Assembly: GCA_002689655.1 (NCBI GenBank)
Contig: NZHC01000143.1
Span: forward strand, 20,030 to 57,432
Direction of reading: 5' to 3'
Origin: Rhodopirellula sp.
GTDB lineage: Bacteria; Planctomycetota; Planctomycetia; Pirellulales; Pirellulaceae
DNA: 37,403 nucleotides
The notes beneath the pieces are model-generated. The model saw only the letters and a list, made by a program, of their open reading frames with translations. It did not search any database and was not told where the DNA came from. The position numbers were made by a program, and so were the translations under genes. Numbering within the stretch: the first letter of the stretch is position 1; the number at the start of each line of letters is the position of its first letter. This document shows positions 37,311 to 37,403 of the stretch, piece after piece.

Positions 37311-37370
37311 GATCGGCAGTTCACTGATCGGCAGTTCACTGATCGGCAGTTCACTGATCGGCAGTTCACT
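37311..37370. repeat. 15-bp tandem repeat, four perfect copies
   Basis: Four identical units of gatcggcagttcact follow without spacers, about 130 bp upstream of tRNA-Gly. The array overlaps a 6-bp inverted pair (cagtga / tcactg) at its left edge. It may sit near the promoter of the tRNA-tuf operon. Confidence 0.93.
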
Positions 37371-37403
37371 CGTATTCTTCAAAGTGGGGGCTACAGGATT
37401 TGA

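Overview
The window looks like a chromosomal segment of a Planctomycetota bacterium, most likely from the Pirellulaceae (Rhodopirellula or Pirellula-like). Four things point there: a DUF1559 prepilin-like protein with the H-X9-DG tail, a protein resembling the planctomycete domain TIGR03009, a giant SdrD_B-repeat protein carrying the planctomycete N-terminal extracellular motif (LESRRLLAAD), and a TPR/FG-GAP/UnbV lipoprotein next to multiheme cytochromes. No phage, insertion sequence, CRISPR array or rRNA is visible. Assignments rest on motif reading only; no database search was run.

Layout. 1-1.2 kb: one small secreted protein and a 14-bp tandem repeat. 1.2-8.1 kb: an UnbV/CRTAC1-type lipoprotein, then two divergent multiheme c-type cytochromes with 8 and 7 CXXCH sites, a likely envelope redox module. 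8.4-9.7 kb: a DUF1559 prepilin-like protein with a strong terminator. 10.1-16.0 kb, minus strand: a lipid-linked sugar module with a GT2 polyprenyl-phosphate-sugar synthase-like enzyme, a GT39/PMT-like transferase coupled by a TTGA overlap, a polytopic membrane protein, a 57-aa acidic lipoprotein, and a second GT39-like transferase with C-terminal TPRs. 16.5-19.0 kb: an RND/MMPL exporter whose stop codon lies inside a 16-bp tandem repeat. 19.1-21.9 kb, minus: a hypothetical protein, an ISOC1-type isochorismatase-fold hydrolase, an FmdB zinc ribbon, and a TIGR03009-like secreted protein. 22.3-28.3 kb: a Tat-exported 7-bladed WD40 protein followed by a 1614-aa SdrD_B/FG-GAP surface protein. 28.4-31.1 kb, minus: a GspE/PilB-fold protein that has lost its ATPase motifs, then PilT. 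31.7-33.0 kb: a GT4-like glycosyltransferase. 33.3-37.2 kb, minus: tRNA-Gly(UCC), tRNA-Thr(GGU), tuf, tRNA-Trp(CCA), secE, nusG and rplK, the classic bacterial arrangement, but with no rplA after rplK.

How the genes fit together. Much of the window concerns the cell envelope: lipid-linked sugar transfer, surface proteins, electron carriers, pilus motors and an exporter. The last 4 kb is a translation and secretion core. The least expected items are the apparent pseudo-ATPase next to an intact PilT, the paired multiheme cytochromes, the 65-residue acidic NusG extension, a terminator-like hairpin in the tuf leader, and four unrelated 11-16 bp direct-repeat arrays, all at gene edges or between genes.
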